A DNA stretch of 17,231 nucleotides from Planctomycetia bacterium (GTDB taxonomy: Bacteria > Planctomycetota > Phycisphaerae > Phycisphaerales > SM1A02), in assembly GCA_005799475.1 (NCBI GenBank), contig SYGQ01000105.1:1-17231 (forward strand), given 5' to 3'. The translations under genes were made by a program, and so were the position numbers. The notes beneath the pieces were generated by a model. That model was not told the origin of the DNA and searched no databases. It worked only from the letters and a program-made list of their open reading frames with translations. Positions 1-7,531 of this stretch are shown in pieces. The number at the start of each line of letters is the position of its first letter. The first letter of the stretch is position 1.

Positions 1-277
1 CCTCAATTGCAAGACGCTCGAAGCCACGGTGCTCGAGAGTGACGCGGTCGCTGGACGAATCGAGCGAGGGGGCATCACGCCGATCAAGGTCGACCTCACT
101 GGAAACAACGAAGCCGGCCGCGCGCTCCTCAAGCGATTCGACCGACTGACGATCCCGCTTCTCGTCGTCATGTCGCCTGATGGCCGGGTGATCTTTAAGA
201 GCGATGCCTACACCCCGTCGCAAGTCGAACGCGCGCTCGATGAAGCGGCGGCGCCGCCGACCGCACCTGCCCCGTGA
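1..277 (+). CDS. C-terminal fragment of a DsbD-like thiol:disulfide interchange protein (5' end outside window)
   Basis: The reading frame is open from base 2 to the TGA at 275-277 and encodes about 91 residues of a thioredoxin fold. It begins inside what looks like the WCxxC active site: the visible residues are LNCKTLE, so the second cysteine is present and the first would lie just outside the window. The segment IPLLVVMSPDG carries the expected cis-proline of thioredoxin-like domains. The NCKTLE sequence and the domain's C-terminal position resemble the periplasmic reducing domain of DsbD/CcdA-type proteins, which pass electrons from the cytoplasm to periplasmic disulfides. The tail is Ala/Pro-rich. 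Its stop overlaps the GTG start of the next gene (GTGA), so the two are probably translationally coupled. The membrane part cannot be seen; a stand-alone thioredoxin-like protein is the alternative. Confidence 0.72.
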   Translation, partial: LNCKTLEATVLESDAVAGRIERGGITPIKVDLTGNNEAGRALLKRFDRLTIPLLVVMSPDGRVIFKSDAYTPSQVERALDEAAAPPTAPAP

Positions 278-606
278 ATTCGATGGCCTTTCTGTACTCG
301 GTGACCGCGTGCTTCGACCGCCGAGAAGTCGCCACGCAGTGGATCGCGTGGATGGATCGCGAACACATCGCGGATGTGCTCGAGTCGGGAGCGCTGCGCG
401 CGGAGGTGCTCCTCATCGACGGCGATCCGCCACGCGCAGAGGCGCGTTACGAGTTTGCTCATCGCGAGTCGTACGAGAGATACCTGAGCCTCCACGCGCC
501 ACGGCTTCGCGCGCGCGGACAGGAACTCTTCGGCGGCGAAGGCGTTTCCTATGAGCGGCGCGCCGGAGAGATCGTGCTCAGGGTGCTCGGACCGCCCGCT
601 CCATGA
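274..606 (+). CDS. DUF4286-like small protein
   Basis: This is a 110-residue soluble protein with no signal peptide or membrane segment. It resembles the DUF4286 family: an N-terminal strand (FLYSVTACFD), then WIAWMDREHIADVLESG, which matches the family pattern W..WM...HI.dVl.tG, then a YERYLSLHAPRLRARG block and a C-terminal strand. The family has a ferredoxin-like fold and no established function. The GTG at 274 overlaps the upstream stop by four bases; an in-frame ATG at 283 is a plausible alternative start. No Shine-Dalgarno site is visible, which fits coupled translation from the upstream gene. Its last 29 bases overlap the 3' end of the convergent gene on the minus strand. Confidence 0.75.
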   Translation: MNSMAFLYSVTACFDRREVATQWIAWMDREHIADVLESGALRAEVLLIDGDPPRAEARYEFAHRESYERYLSLHAPRLRARGQELFGGEGVSYERRAGEIVLRVLGPPAP

Positions 607-2782
607 GCGGACCGCGGCGCGAGTCGGGAAGCTGCCGAAGCGGATCGAGCGCATAGGAGTCGTCGGCCACAAGCGCCATCGCGGCCGCCGCGCGAGCTCC
701 GGAGACATCGCCACTCCGTGCGAGCGCGTCGGAAAGCCGAATCCAACTCTCGGTGTGCCGCGCGTTGATCAGGAGCACCGCTTCGAGTGCGACGGCGGCT
801 TCTTCCCATGATGCGTGACCGAGTTGGGCGCGGCGGATTGCGATCAGCGATCCCGCGAGTCGTCCACCAAACGCCGTGGGAGCAACCCCCGCACTCCAGC
901 GTGCAGCTTCCGCCGCGTGCAACAGCCAGTCGTGCGTGATCGCGTCGTCTCCAACGAGAGCCGCAGCAGCCTGCCACTGCTCCGCCGCTCGCACACCGTA
1001 GGCGTGCCGTGCAGGCCAGATCTCGGCGGCGGCGCGGAGAGCGAGCGCACCATCTGCCCTCGACTGCGCGAGTCCCGCGGCTGAACCCGACTCGGCGCGC
1101 TCGTGGATCGCCCGCGCCGCTTTGACCGCGAGGGCATCTTGGAGGCGCAGTGCGGGCGCCACCCAGAGAGCAAGCCCCGCCGCGGCGAGCAGAGTTGGCG
1201 CGGCGATCGCAATTCGGAGCCACCGCGGCGCGAGCTGTCCGTCGCTTGAAGGGTCACGAGTCCACGCGAAACCGGCCGCGATCGCGAGCGCCACCCACAT
1301 CCACATCGCGCTCCCGGGCAGGAAGAACGCCATGTCGACTTCGCCGTGGACCACGATCACGGCGGCGAGCGCAGCGAGGCCAATCGCCGCTGCGCCCCGC
1401 GCGTCCGCGCTCGCGAGTGTCCGCACCGCGCTGATCGAAACGAGGAGACCAGCGCCCAAGCCGCCCAAGCGCCACGCGAATGCCTCCGCCCCGTCGAGCG
1501 CCGGTGCCTCGAACGCGATCGACACGACGCCAGTGAGCGCCACGACCGCGAGCGCGAGTTCGCGAGCGGCGCGCTCATCGATCGCGCGAGAGTCCCTCGT
1601 GGTGGCGATGCCCCTGCCCGCCCGCCACGCGAGCACGAACTGAAGCGCCACGAGCCCGACGCCGACAACACCAAACGACACGAGGAGATCGGGGATCGCG
1701 GCATGCGCGCTCTGCACTTCTTCGACGCTTGCCTCGGGACGCGTCAAGAGAAAGGCGCTCTGGAAGCCGGCAGGCCCAACGCCCAAAGCCGGACTCCCCG
1801 CGAGCGTGCGCGCCGCGCCGACGAGATAGTGCCAGCGGAACAGCAGGCTCCGCTCGCCCCACTCTGAGCCCATCGCGCCACGCACGGCGATTGCGACGAG
1901 GACAACGAGCGGAAGTCCAGCCAGGATCCAGGGCATCCACGCACGGTGGCGACGGGCGACGACGATCACGCCGGCACCGAGCGCCACCGCGGCGACGCCG
2001 CCCTTGCTGCCGCTGGCGATCACGAGTCCTGCGCACACGAGCCCAGCCAGCACAAGAACCACCGTGGGCCCGATCTGCCGTCGCGTCTCGGCCTGAGTGT
2101 CGCGCAGGAGAACAATGCTTCCGAGCAGCACCGCGACCCCGCCCGCCGCGGTCGCAAACACATTCGCGAATCCGAACCACGCCGTGGGCTCGTTCTGATG
2201 GAGCCGCCGTTCGTAGGCAAGTGCTTGCGGCGAATCAACGAGCCATCCCTGGGCGCGGAGAAATGCCTCGCGCGTGGTTTCGTAGTACGCCACCATCGAT
2301 TGGTGCTCCGTGAGCATCTGCGCCAGACCGCGAACCGCCATGATGACGCCCACCCCGACGAGCGCGGCAACGGCCGCCACCGCGAGTGTGCGAGAGTGAT
2401 CTCGTCGAAGCGCCATCACGATCGCGCACGCGGCCACTGCGCCGGTGATCCATGTCGCGCCGCGCCAAAGTTGCTCGGCATCCGACAGCGAGTGCCAACC
2501 GAACGCGAATGCCGCCGCAAGCACTCCGCACGCAATGATTCGTCCGGCCCAAGACAGCACCTCGAGTGACCGTCCCAGGACCCACCCGGCACCCGCGAGT
2601 GCCAGCGAGTCGATGAGCACGCTCTCCCCCGGAGCCGCCCCCACAAAAGGCGACGCATCGAGTGCTGGGTCGAGATCGAAGACCGCAAGCGGCGCAAAGG
2701 CCACAAGCGCGCGCGCGCTCGCCGCCACGAGCACGGCACCCAGCGCGATCCGATCGACGAGCGAGGCCTCACGAGGCTCCAT
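578..2782 (-). CDS. O-antigen ligase-like (Wzy_C) membrane protein with C-terminal helical region
   Basis: This 734-residue protein has many hydrophobic segments through about residue 545. A hallmark of the O-antigen ligase/polymerase superfamily lies at about 316-344 (RWHYLVGAARTL..SPALGVGPAGF), followed by H360 and LLVSFGVVGVG. An earlier GSKGG loop sits at 258-262. The periplasmic-loop stretch HQNEPTAWFGFANVFA near 195-210 also fits the family. Such proteins join undecaprenyl-linked glycans to lipid A core, or polymerise or transfer glycans. Residues from about 546 to 734 are soluble, Ala-rich and helical; 655-710 reads like a TPR pair (ALEAVLLINARHTESWIRLS, then GDVSGARAAAAMAL). The start ATG is 22 bp from the divergent start at 2805. 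Ligase, polymerase and protein O-glycosylation roles cannot be separated from this sequence. Confidence 0.78.
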   Translation of the reverse strand: MEPREASLVDRIALGAVLVAASARALVAFAPLAVFDLDPALDASPFVGAAPGESVLIDSLALAGAGWVLGRSLEVLSWAGRIIACGVLAAAFAFGWHSLSDAEQLWRGATWITGAVAACAIVMALRRDHSRTLAVAAVAALVGVGVIMAVRGLAQMLTEHQSMVAYYETTREAFLRAQGWLVDSPQALAYERRLHQNEPTAWFGFANVFATAAGGVAVLLGSIVLLRDTQAETRRQIGPTVVLVLAGLVCAGLVIASGSKGGVAAVALGAGVIVVARRHRAWMPWILAGLPLVVLVAIAVRGAMGSEWGERSLLFRWHYLVGAARTLAGSPALGVGPAGFQSAFLLTRPEASVEEVQSAHAAIPDLLVSFGVVGVGLVALQFVLAWRAGRGIATTRDSRAIDERAARELALAVVALTGVVSIAFEAPALDGAEAFAWRLGGLGAGLLVSISAVRTLASADARGAAAIGLAALAAVIVVHGEVDMAFFLPGSAMWMWVALAIAAGFAWTRDPSSDGQLAPRWLRIAIAAPTLLAAAGLALWVAPALRLQDALAVKAARAIHERAESGSAAGLAQSRADGALALRAAAEIWPARHAYGVRAAEQWQAAAALVGDDAITHDWLLHAAEAARWSAGVAPTAFGGRLAGSLIAIRRAQLGHASWEEAAVALEAVLLINARHTESWIRLSDALARSGDVSGARAAAAMALVADDSYALDPLRQLPDSRRGPLMERAVRAP

Positions 2783-2790
2783 CGGCTCGC

Positions 2791-2797
2791 TATCGTA
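2791..2797. promoter_or_regulatory. Candidate shared bidirectional -10 core between divergent starts
   Basis: The heptamer TATCGTA lies in the 22-bp gap between the divergent start codons at 2782 (-) and 2805 (+). Read on the plus strand it gives TATCGT, 8 bases before the ATG at 2805. Read on the minus strand it gives TACGAT, 9 bases before the ATG at 2782. Both fit TANNNT. There is no room for two ordinary leadered promoters with ribosome binding sites, so two leaderless transcripts from one near-symmetric core is the simplest reading. No -35 is evident. This is inference from spacing. Confidence 0.5.
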
Positions 2798-2804
2798 GGA
2801 AGCG

Positions 2805-3428
2805 ATGGCACTTCGATCTCAGCGCGTCCGGCTCACCGTGTACTGCGGCAGTGCGCGCGGACGCGATGGCGCGTTCCACGAGTCGGCCGTGCACTTCGGC
2901 CGCACGCTCGGCGAACGAGGCTTCGACCTCGTCTACGGCGGCGGCGGGATCGGCCTCATGGGGGCGCTCGCCCGGAGTGCGCGAGAGGCCGGTGCCCGCG
3001 TCACCGGAGTGATCACCGAACAATTCCTTTCGCTCGAGCAGGGCTGGAAGGGCTGCGATGAGTTGCTCGTGGTCAAGTCCATGCGCGAGCGAAAGCAGGA
3101 AATGGAAGAGCGAGCCGAGGCGTTCGCGATCCTCCCCGGCGGACTCGGCACCTACGAGGAGTTCTTCGAGACGCTCGTCGGACGCGTGATCGGGAGACAC
3201 GACAAGCCCATCGGCCTCCTCAATGTCCTGGGATGCTTCGACCCGCTCGTCAGGCTCCTCGATCACGGGGTTGAGTCCGGCTTTGTGCGCGAAGCCGCGC
3301 GCGCTCTCGTCCACGAGTCGCGCGAGGCGTCGGTGCTGCTCGACGCGCTCGAGGGCAAGATCGCGTCGACGGGGGGCACACCCCACGACCCGCAGCACAT
3401 GCTCCCGATGCACGGGCCCCACGGATGA
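2805..3428 (+). CDS. LOG-family nucleoside 5'-monophosphate phosphoribohydrolase
   Basis: This 207-residue cytosolic protein belongs to the LOG ('lonely guy')/TIGR00730 family. It has the family's glycine-rich nucleotide-binding motif GGGGIGLMG at 45-53 and the signature PGGLGTYEE at 111-119. The preceding MRERKQEM (93-100) corresponds to the family's conserved M..RK..M segment with the catalytic arginine. These enzymes cleave the N-glycosidic bond of AMP-type nucleotides, releasing base and ribose 5-phosphate. In plants this activates cytokinins; in bacteria the physiological substrate is often unclear. The start has no Shine-Dalgarno site but a -10-like hexamer 8 bases upstream. The stop overlaps the lpxI start in ATGA, suggesting co-translation, though no biochemical link to lipid A is obvious. 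Confidence 0.88.
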   Translation: MALRSQRVRLTVYCGSARGRDGAFHESAVHFGRTLGERGFDLVYGGGGIGLMGALARSAREAGARVTGVITEQFLSLEQGWKGCDELLVVKSMRERKQEMEERAEAFAILPGGLGTYEEFFETLVGRVIGRHDKPIGLLNVLGCFDPLVRLLDHGVESGFVREAARALVHESREASVLLDALEGKIASTGGTPHDPQHMLPMHGPHG

Positions 3429-4267
3429 GCGCGTTTGAGCGTGAGCGTCGGATCGGACTGATCGCCGGCAGCGGGATCCTGCCTCTCCTCGTCGCCGACG
3501 GGATTCGCGCCCGTGGCCACCGAGTGGCCTGCATCGGACTGCGCGACCAACACGATCCCACCCTCGCGTCACACTGCGACGAGTTCGCGCGCGCGGGCAC
3601 GCTTCAACTTGGTCGCTGGATTCGCGCCATGCGCCGGTGGGGAGTGACCGACGCTGTGATGGTCGGGCGGGTCTCCAAGGCGACGATGTATCAACCGCTC
3701 CGCGCGCTGCGACAACTCCCCGACCTGCGCGCGGCACTCCTCTACTATCGCCGCCTCCGCCACGACCGGCGCAGCCCCGTGCTCTTGGCGGCCGTCGCGG
3801 ACGAACTCGCGCGAAGCGGAGTCACACTGATCGACTCGACCACCTACATCCGCGACCAGATGGCGACCGCCGGCGTGATGGGTCGCCACTCGTTGTCGGC
3901 CTCACAGCAACGGGATCTCACCTTCGGCTGGCCGATCTTGCGCAGTGTCGCCAACCTCGGCGTGGGGCAAGCGATCGCGGTGCGCGAGTGCGATGTCATC
4001 GCCGTCGAAGCGATGGAGGGGACCGATGCGACGATCGATCGCGCCGGTTCGATTTGCACCACGGGCGGCTGGACGCTGATGAAGACGGCGCACGACGCCC
4101 ACGACATGCGCGCCGATGTCCCGGCGGTTGGCGTGCCCACGATCGAACGGCTCAAGCGTGCCGGGGCGACCGCGCTCGTCCTTGGCGCTGGCCGCGTCAT
4201 CATGCTGGAACGGGCGAAGGTGATCGCCGCCGCCGACTCGCTTGGGATCGCCCTCGTGGGCGCCTGA
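3425..4267 (+). CDS. lpxI: UDP-2,3-diacylglucosamine pyrophosphatase LpxI
   Basis: This 280-residue protein matches LpxI, which hydrolyses UDP-2,3-diacylglucosamine to lipid X and UMP in lipid A synthesis; it replaces LpxH in many non-enteric Gram-negatives. Features seen are the N-terminal GLIAGSGILPLL (11-22), VMVGRVSK in the first domain, and VEAMEGTDATIDR (194-206). After these come GGWTLMK ending at K220 and DMRADVPAVGVPTI (227-240), equivalent to the family's Q.DxRFDVPxiG block; here phenylalanine is replaced by alanine. The length is normal for the family (about 270-280). The ATG at 3425 overlaps the upstream stop by four bases. The other lipid A genes are not in the window. Its presence implies an outer membrane with a lipid A-type lipid. 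Confidence 0.9.
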   Translation: MSAFERERRIGLIAGSGILPLLVADGIRARGHRVACIGLRDQHDPTLASHCDEFARAGTLQLGRWIRAMRRWGVTDAVMVGRVSKATMYQPLRALRQLPDLRAALLYYRRLRHDRRSPVLLAAVADELARSGVTLIDSTTYIRDQMATAGVMGRHSLSASQQRDLTFGWPILRSVANLGVGQAIAVRECDVIAVEAMEGTDATIDRAGSICTTGGWTLMKTAHDAHDMRADVPAVGVPTIERLKRAGATALVLGAGRVIMLERAKVIAAADSLGIALVGA

Positions 4268-4269
4268 CC

Positions 4270-4866
4270 GTGACGACCCGCGGCGAATTTGTCTCGCGCG
4301 CGGGATCCAAACTCGCGCACGCGCTCAACGCTTTTTCGGTCGACCCCACTGGGCTCATCTGCGCGGATTTTGGCTGTAATGCGGGCGGTTTCACCGATTG
4401 CCTCCTCCGCCGCGGGGCGGTCAAGGTGATCGCGGTCGACACCGGCTACGGCATGCTCGACTGGAACCTCCGCAACGATCCGCGCGTCGATGTCCATGAG
4501 CGCACCAACGCGCTCCACATGGCCGCTCCCACGCCGCGCGTCGACCTCGTTGTCATCGACATGGCGTGGACGCCGCAGAGGCGGTCGATCCCCGCCGCTC
4601 TGGCGTGGCTCGCGGCAAGGGGACGCATCGTGACTCTCATCAAGCCGCACTATGAGGCCATCGGCCCGGAGAAGAAGGCCCTCGTCAAGGGGGTCTTGCC
4701 GGGAGAAGTTGCATCGGCGGTCGTCGCACGGGTCCTTGCGGAGATGGTGGCGGTCGGTGCACGCGTCGTCGCACAGACGCCGAGCCCCCTCGAGGGCGGT
4801 GCCGGGAATGCCGAGCATCTTGCGCTTCTTGAGCCGCTTGATTCGGCCTCACCGAGTGGCTCCTGA
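4270..4866 (+). CDS. TlyA/FtsJ-like SAM-dependent methyltransferase lacking the S4 domain
   Basis: From the GTG at 4270 this is a 198-residue Rossmann methyltransferase. The SAM-binding motif I is DFGCNAGGFTDCLL (33-46). AVDTGYGMLDW (55-65) closely resembles the AVDVGYGQL of TlyA/YqxC 2'-O-methyltransferases. DLVVIDMAWTP (92-102) supplies motif IV, and LIKPHYEA supplies K125. Together K14 (in SRAGSKL), D97 and K125 fit the K-D-K-E catalytic set of FtsJ-like RNA ribose methyltransferases. TlyA proteins normally begin with an S4 RNA-binding domain of about 60 residues; here the protein starts directly at the methyltransferase. In-frame sequence upstream lies inside lpxI, so the domain is absent rather than missed. 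The substrate is probably rRNA but unproven. Only two bases separate it from the lpxI stop. Confidence 0.8.
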   Translation: MTTRGEFVSRAGSKLAHALNAFSVDPTGLICADFGCNAGGFTDCLLRRGAVKVIAVDTGYGMLDWNLRNDPRVDVHERTNALHMAAPTPRVDLVVIDMAWTPQRRSIPAALAWLAARGRIVTLIKPHYEAIGPEKKALVKGVLPGEVASAVVARVLAEMVAVGARVVAQTPSPLEGGAGNAEHLALLEPLDSASPSGS

Positions 4867-4889
4867 GCTGCACGAAACACACCCTTTTC

Positions 4890-4898
4890 TGATAGGAT
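4890..4898 (+). promoter_or_regulatory. Candidate extended -10 promoter of gyrA (TGATAGGAT)
   Basis: TGA followed by TAGGAT fits an extended -10 element (TGN-TANNNT). It lies 11 bases before the GTG start of gyrA in a 43-base gap. No -35 or Shine-Dalgarno site is seen. The same nine bases recur at 7529-7537 before the STAS gene, which argues for function. A start site about 6-7 bases downstream would give a leader of only a few bases. Confidence 0.55.
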
Positions 4899-4909
4899 TT
4901 TGATCTCCC

Positions 4910-7531
4910 GTGAGTGCCTCCGAGACCCCTCCAACGAACCCCTCGTCCACGCTGGGCACGGTGATCGACCAGACGATCGACCGAGAACTTCACGAGTCGT
5001 ATCTCGTGTACGCGATGAGCACGATCACCGACCGTGCGCTTCCAGATGTGCGCGACGGGCTCAAGCCATCGCAGCGACGCATCCTCGTGGCGATGCACGA
5101 TCTGAACCTCACGCCAGGGCGCAAGCAGCTCAAGTGCGCGAAGATTTGCGGCGACACGAGCGGCAACTACCACCCGCATGGCGAGTCGGTGATCTATCCC
5201 ACGCTTGTCAACTTGGGACAGGCCTGGAAGACGCGCGCCCTCCTCATCGACAAGCAGGGCAACTTCGGTTCGATCGAGGGTGATCCCCCCGCGGCCATGC
5301 GATACACCGAGGCGCGCATGACCGGCGCGGCCGTCGCATTGCTCGACGACCTCGACAAGGGCACGGTCGACTTCAAGCCCAACTACGACGACCGCCTCAA
5401 GGAACCCACGGTCCTGCCGGGCAAGTTCCCGAATCTCCTCGTCAACGGAGCCAGCGGCATCGCCGTCGGCATGGCGAGCTCCATGCCGCCGCACAATCTG
5501 CGCGAAGTCACGCGCGCGATCATCGCCACCCTCGACAATCCTGCGATCGGACTCGACGGGCTCATGGCCCACCTTCCCGGCCCTGACTTTCCTACGGGCG
5601 GCACCATCATCGGCCGTCGCGGGATTGCGGAGGCTTACGCGACCGGCCGCGGCAAGATCACGGTGCGAGGGCGCGTGAAGGTCGAGACAACCGATTCGCG
5701 CTCGACGATCGTGATCGAACAGATCCCCTTCCAAGTTGTGCAGAGCCAACTCATCGCGAAGATCGTTGAGGCCAAGAAGGAAGACCGCATCCCAGACATC
5801 ATCGATGTCCGCAATCACTCCGGCCGCGACGCGCAGACACGCATCCTCATCGTCTTGCGCAAGGGCGCGGATCCCGCGGTGGTGGAGCGACAGCTCTACG
5901 AGTTCACCCCCCTGCAAGAGACCTTCAGCATCATCAACATCGCGCTCGTCAACGGCCAACCGCGCACGCTGCCGCTGCGCGGCATGATCGACGCGTACAT
6001 TGCGCATCGCCGTGATGTCATCCGGCGGCGCACCGAGTTCCTGCTTCGCCAGGCGCGGCAGCAGGCGCATCGCCTTGAGGGACTTGTGTATGCGGTGTGC
6101 GAGATCGACCCCGTCATCGCGATCATTCGCGCCTCCGCCACGCGTGAAGAGGCCATTGAAGGACTCATGGCACGCGCGTTCCGCATCGCCCAAGACCACC
6201 CGAAGGCATCGCTCGTTCCCGCTCGCATCGCGGAGGCCACCCGGACGGGCGCCGGGGTGCGCCTGACCCGTGTCCAGGCCGAAGCCATCGGCGCGCTCCG
6301 CCTGATCCAACTCGTCGGACTCGAGATCGAGAAACTCGCGCAGGAGTTCGTGGATGTCCTCACCCTCATCGAGGGCTACGAACGACTCCTCGCCGACGAC
6401 GGACTCATCAAGAAGGTCATCCGTGAAGATCTCGAGGATCTCGCCCAGCGTTTCGGCGACACACGACGCACGACCATCGAGGAAGACGAGGCTGGCGAGT
6501 TTGACCTCGCCGCGCTGATCCAAGAGCACGATGTCGCCGTCACGGTCAGCCATGAAGGCTTCGTGAAGCGACTCCCGGTCGACACCTTCCGCACCCAAGG
6601 GCGCGGTGGCGTGGGGGTCAAAGGCTCCGATGCCAAGGATGGCGATTACATCGAACGGGTCTTCATCGCCTCCACGCACGACGATCTTTTGTGCTTCACC
6701 AACACCGGCCGCGTCTATCGCATCAAGGTCTGGCAGATCCCTGAGATGTCGCGGACTTCAAAGGGCCGCGCGATCCACAGTGTGGTCGACCTCAAGGACG
6801 GCGAGTCGATGGTCGCGTACTTGCCCATCAAGGACTTCGAGGCCAGTGAGGATTACCTGTTCTTCGCGTCGTCGAGCGGTCGCGTGAAACGCTCGTCGCT
6901 CAAGGACTACCGCAATGTGAACAGAAGCGGCATCATCTCCGTCCGCTTGAACGACGGCGATCGACTGGTCAATGTGGTCGAGACGCGTGGCACCGACCAT
7001 GTGCTCTTGGCCACAGCCGCAGGCATGTCGATCCGTTTCGATGAGAACGACGCCCGCGTCATGGGACGCGACGCGGCCGGCGTCGCTGGCATTGACCTCG
7101 CCGACGGCGACAGCGTGGTCGGCCTCGTTCGCTGTGACGACGACGCCGCGCTTTTCACCTGCACAGCCAACGGGTTTGGCAAACGCACGCCCATGAGCGA
7201 GTACCTCGTGCACCAAGAGGACGGCCAGACTCGCGCGCAGTCTCGCGGTGGCAAGGGACGCATCGACATCCGGGCGGACGCGCGGAACGGCGCCGTTGTG
7301 GCCGTCCATGCGACGGCCGAAAGCGACGACCTCATGTTCATCTCCAAGGGCGGCATGATCGTGCGGATCCGCGCGAGTCAAGTGCGTCTTGTCGGACGCA
7401 ACACGCTCGGGGTCCGGGTGGTCACTCTGCAGGACGACGACACGCTCGTGGGCGCTGCCCGCTTCGAGGGTGGCGACACGAATGGGGACAAGTTGGAACA
7501 CGACGCGGCGGGTGATCCTGCGGTCGGCTGA
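4910..7531 (+). CDS. gyrA: DNA gyrase subunit A
   Basis: This 873-residue protein is the length of E. coli GyrA (875) and makes the double-strand DNA break during ATP-driven negative supercoiling with GyrB. The catalytic tyrosine is Y132 in AAMRYTEARM. The quinolone-resistance region reads HPHGESVIYPT (88-98): the position of E. coli Ser83 is S93, while the Asp87 position is proline (P97). The C-terminal beta-pinwheel carries a GyrA box, QSRGGKG at 777-783, which separates gyrase from topoisomerase IV ParC. GTG at 4910 is the first start after an in-frame stop at 4901 and gives MSASETPP before the conserved VIDQTIDRELHESYLVYAMS-type N-terminus. gyrB is not adjacent. A possible promoter for the next gene overlaps the gyrA stop codon. 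Confidence 0.97.
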   Translation: MSASETPPTNPSSTLGTVIDQTIDRELHESYLVYAMSTITDRALPDVRDGLKPSQRRILVAMHDLNLTPGRKQLKCAKICGDTSGNYHPHGESVIYPTLVNLGQAWKTRALLIDKQGNFGSIEGDPPAAMRYTEARMTGAAVALLDDLDKGTVDFKPNYDDRLKEPTVLPGKFPNLLVNGASGIAVGMASSMPPHNLREVTRAIIATLDNPAIGLDGLMAHLPGPDFPTGGTIIGRRGIAEAYATGRGKITVRGRVKVETTDSRSTIVIEQIPFQVVQSQLIAKIVEAKKEDRIPDIIDVRNHSGRDAQTRILIVLRKGADPAVVERQLYEFTPLQETFSIINIALVNGQPRTLPLRGMIDAYIAHRRDVIRRRTEFLLRQARQQAHRLEGLVYAVCEIDPVIAIIRASATREEAIEGLMARAFRIAQDHPKASLVPARIAEATRTGAGVRLTRVQAEAIGALRLIQLVGLEIEKLAQEFVDVLTLIEGYERLLADDGLIKKVIREDLEDLAQRFGDTRRTTIEEDEAGEFDLAALIQEHDVAVTVSHEGFVKRLPVDTFRTQGRGGVGVKGSDAKDGDYIERVFIASTHDDLLCFTNTGRVYRIKVWQIPEMSRTSKGRAIHSVVDLKDGESMVAYLPIKDFEASEDYLFFASSSGRVKRSSLKDYRNVNRSGIISVRLNDGDRLVNVVETRGTDHVLLATAAGMSIRFDENDARVMGRDAAGVAGIDLADGDSVVGLVRCDDDAALFTCTANGFGKRTPMSEYLVHQEDGQTRAQSRGGKGRIDIRADARNGAVVAVHATAESDDLMFISKGGMIVRIRASQVRLVGRNTLGVRVVTLQDDDTLVGAARFEGGDTNGDKLEHDAAGDPAVG

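Noticed and set aside
3637..4269. Upstream extension of the methyltransferase frame across lpxI, which might have held an S4 domain
   Set aside because: The translation is Arg-rich shadow sequence of lpxI and shows no S4 motif.
4685..6679. A 664-codon minus-strand open frame opposite gyrA and its upstream gene
   Set aside because: It mirrors the strongly coding plus-strand gyrA and the end of the methyltransferase. High G+C coding DNA that avoids TTA, CTA and TCA codons leaves the antisense frame free of stops. The translation has no recognisable domain.
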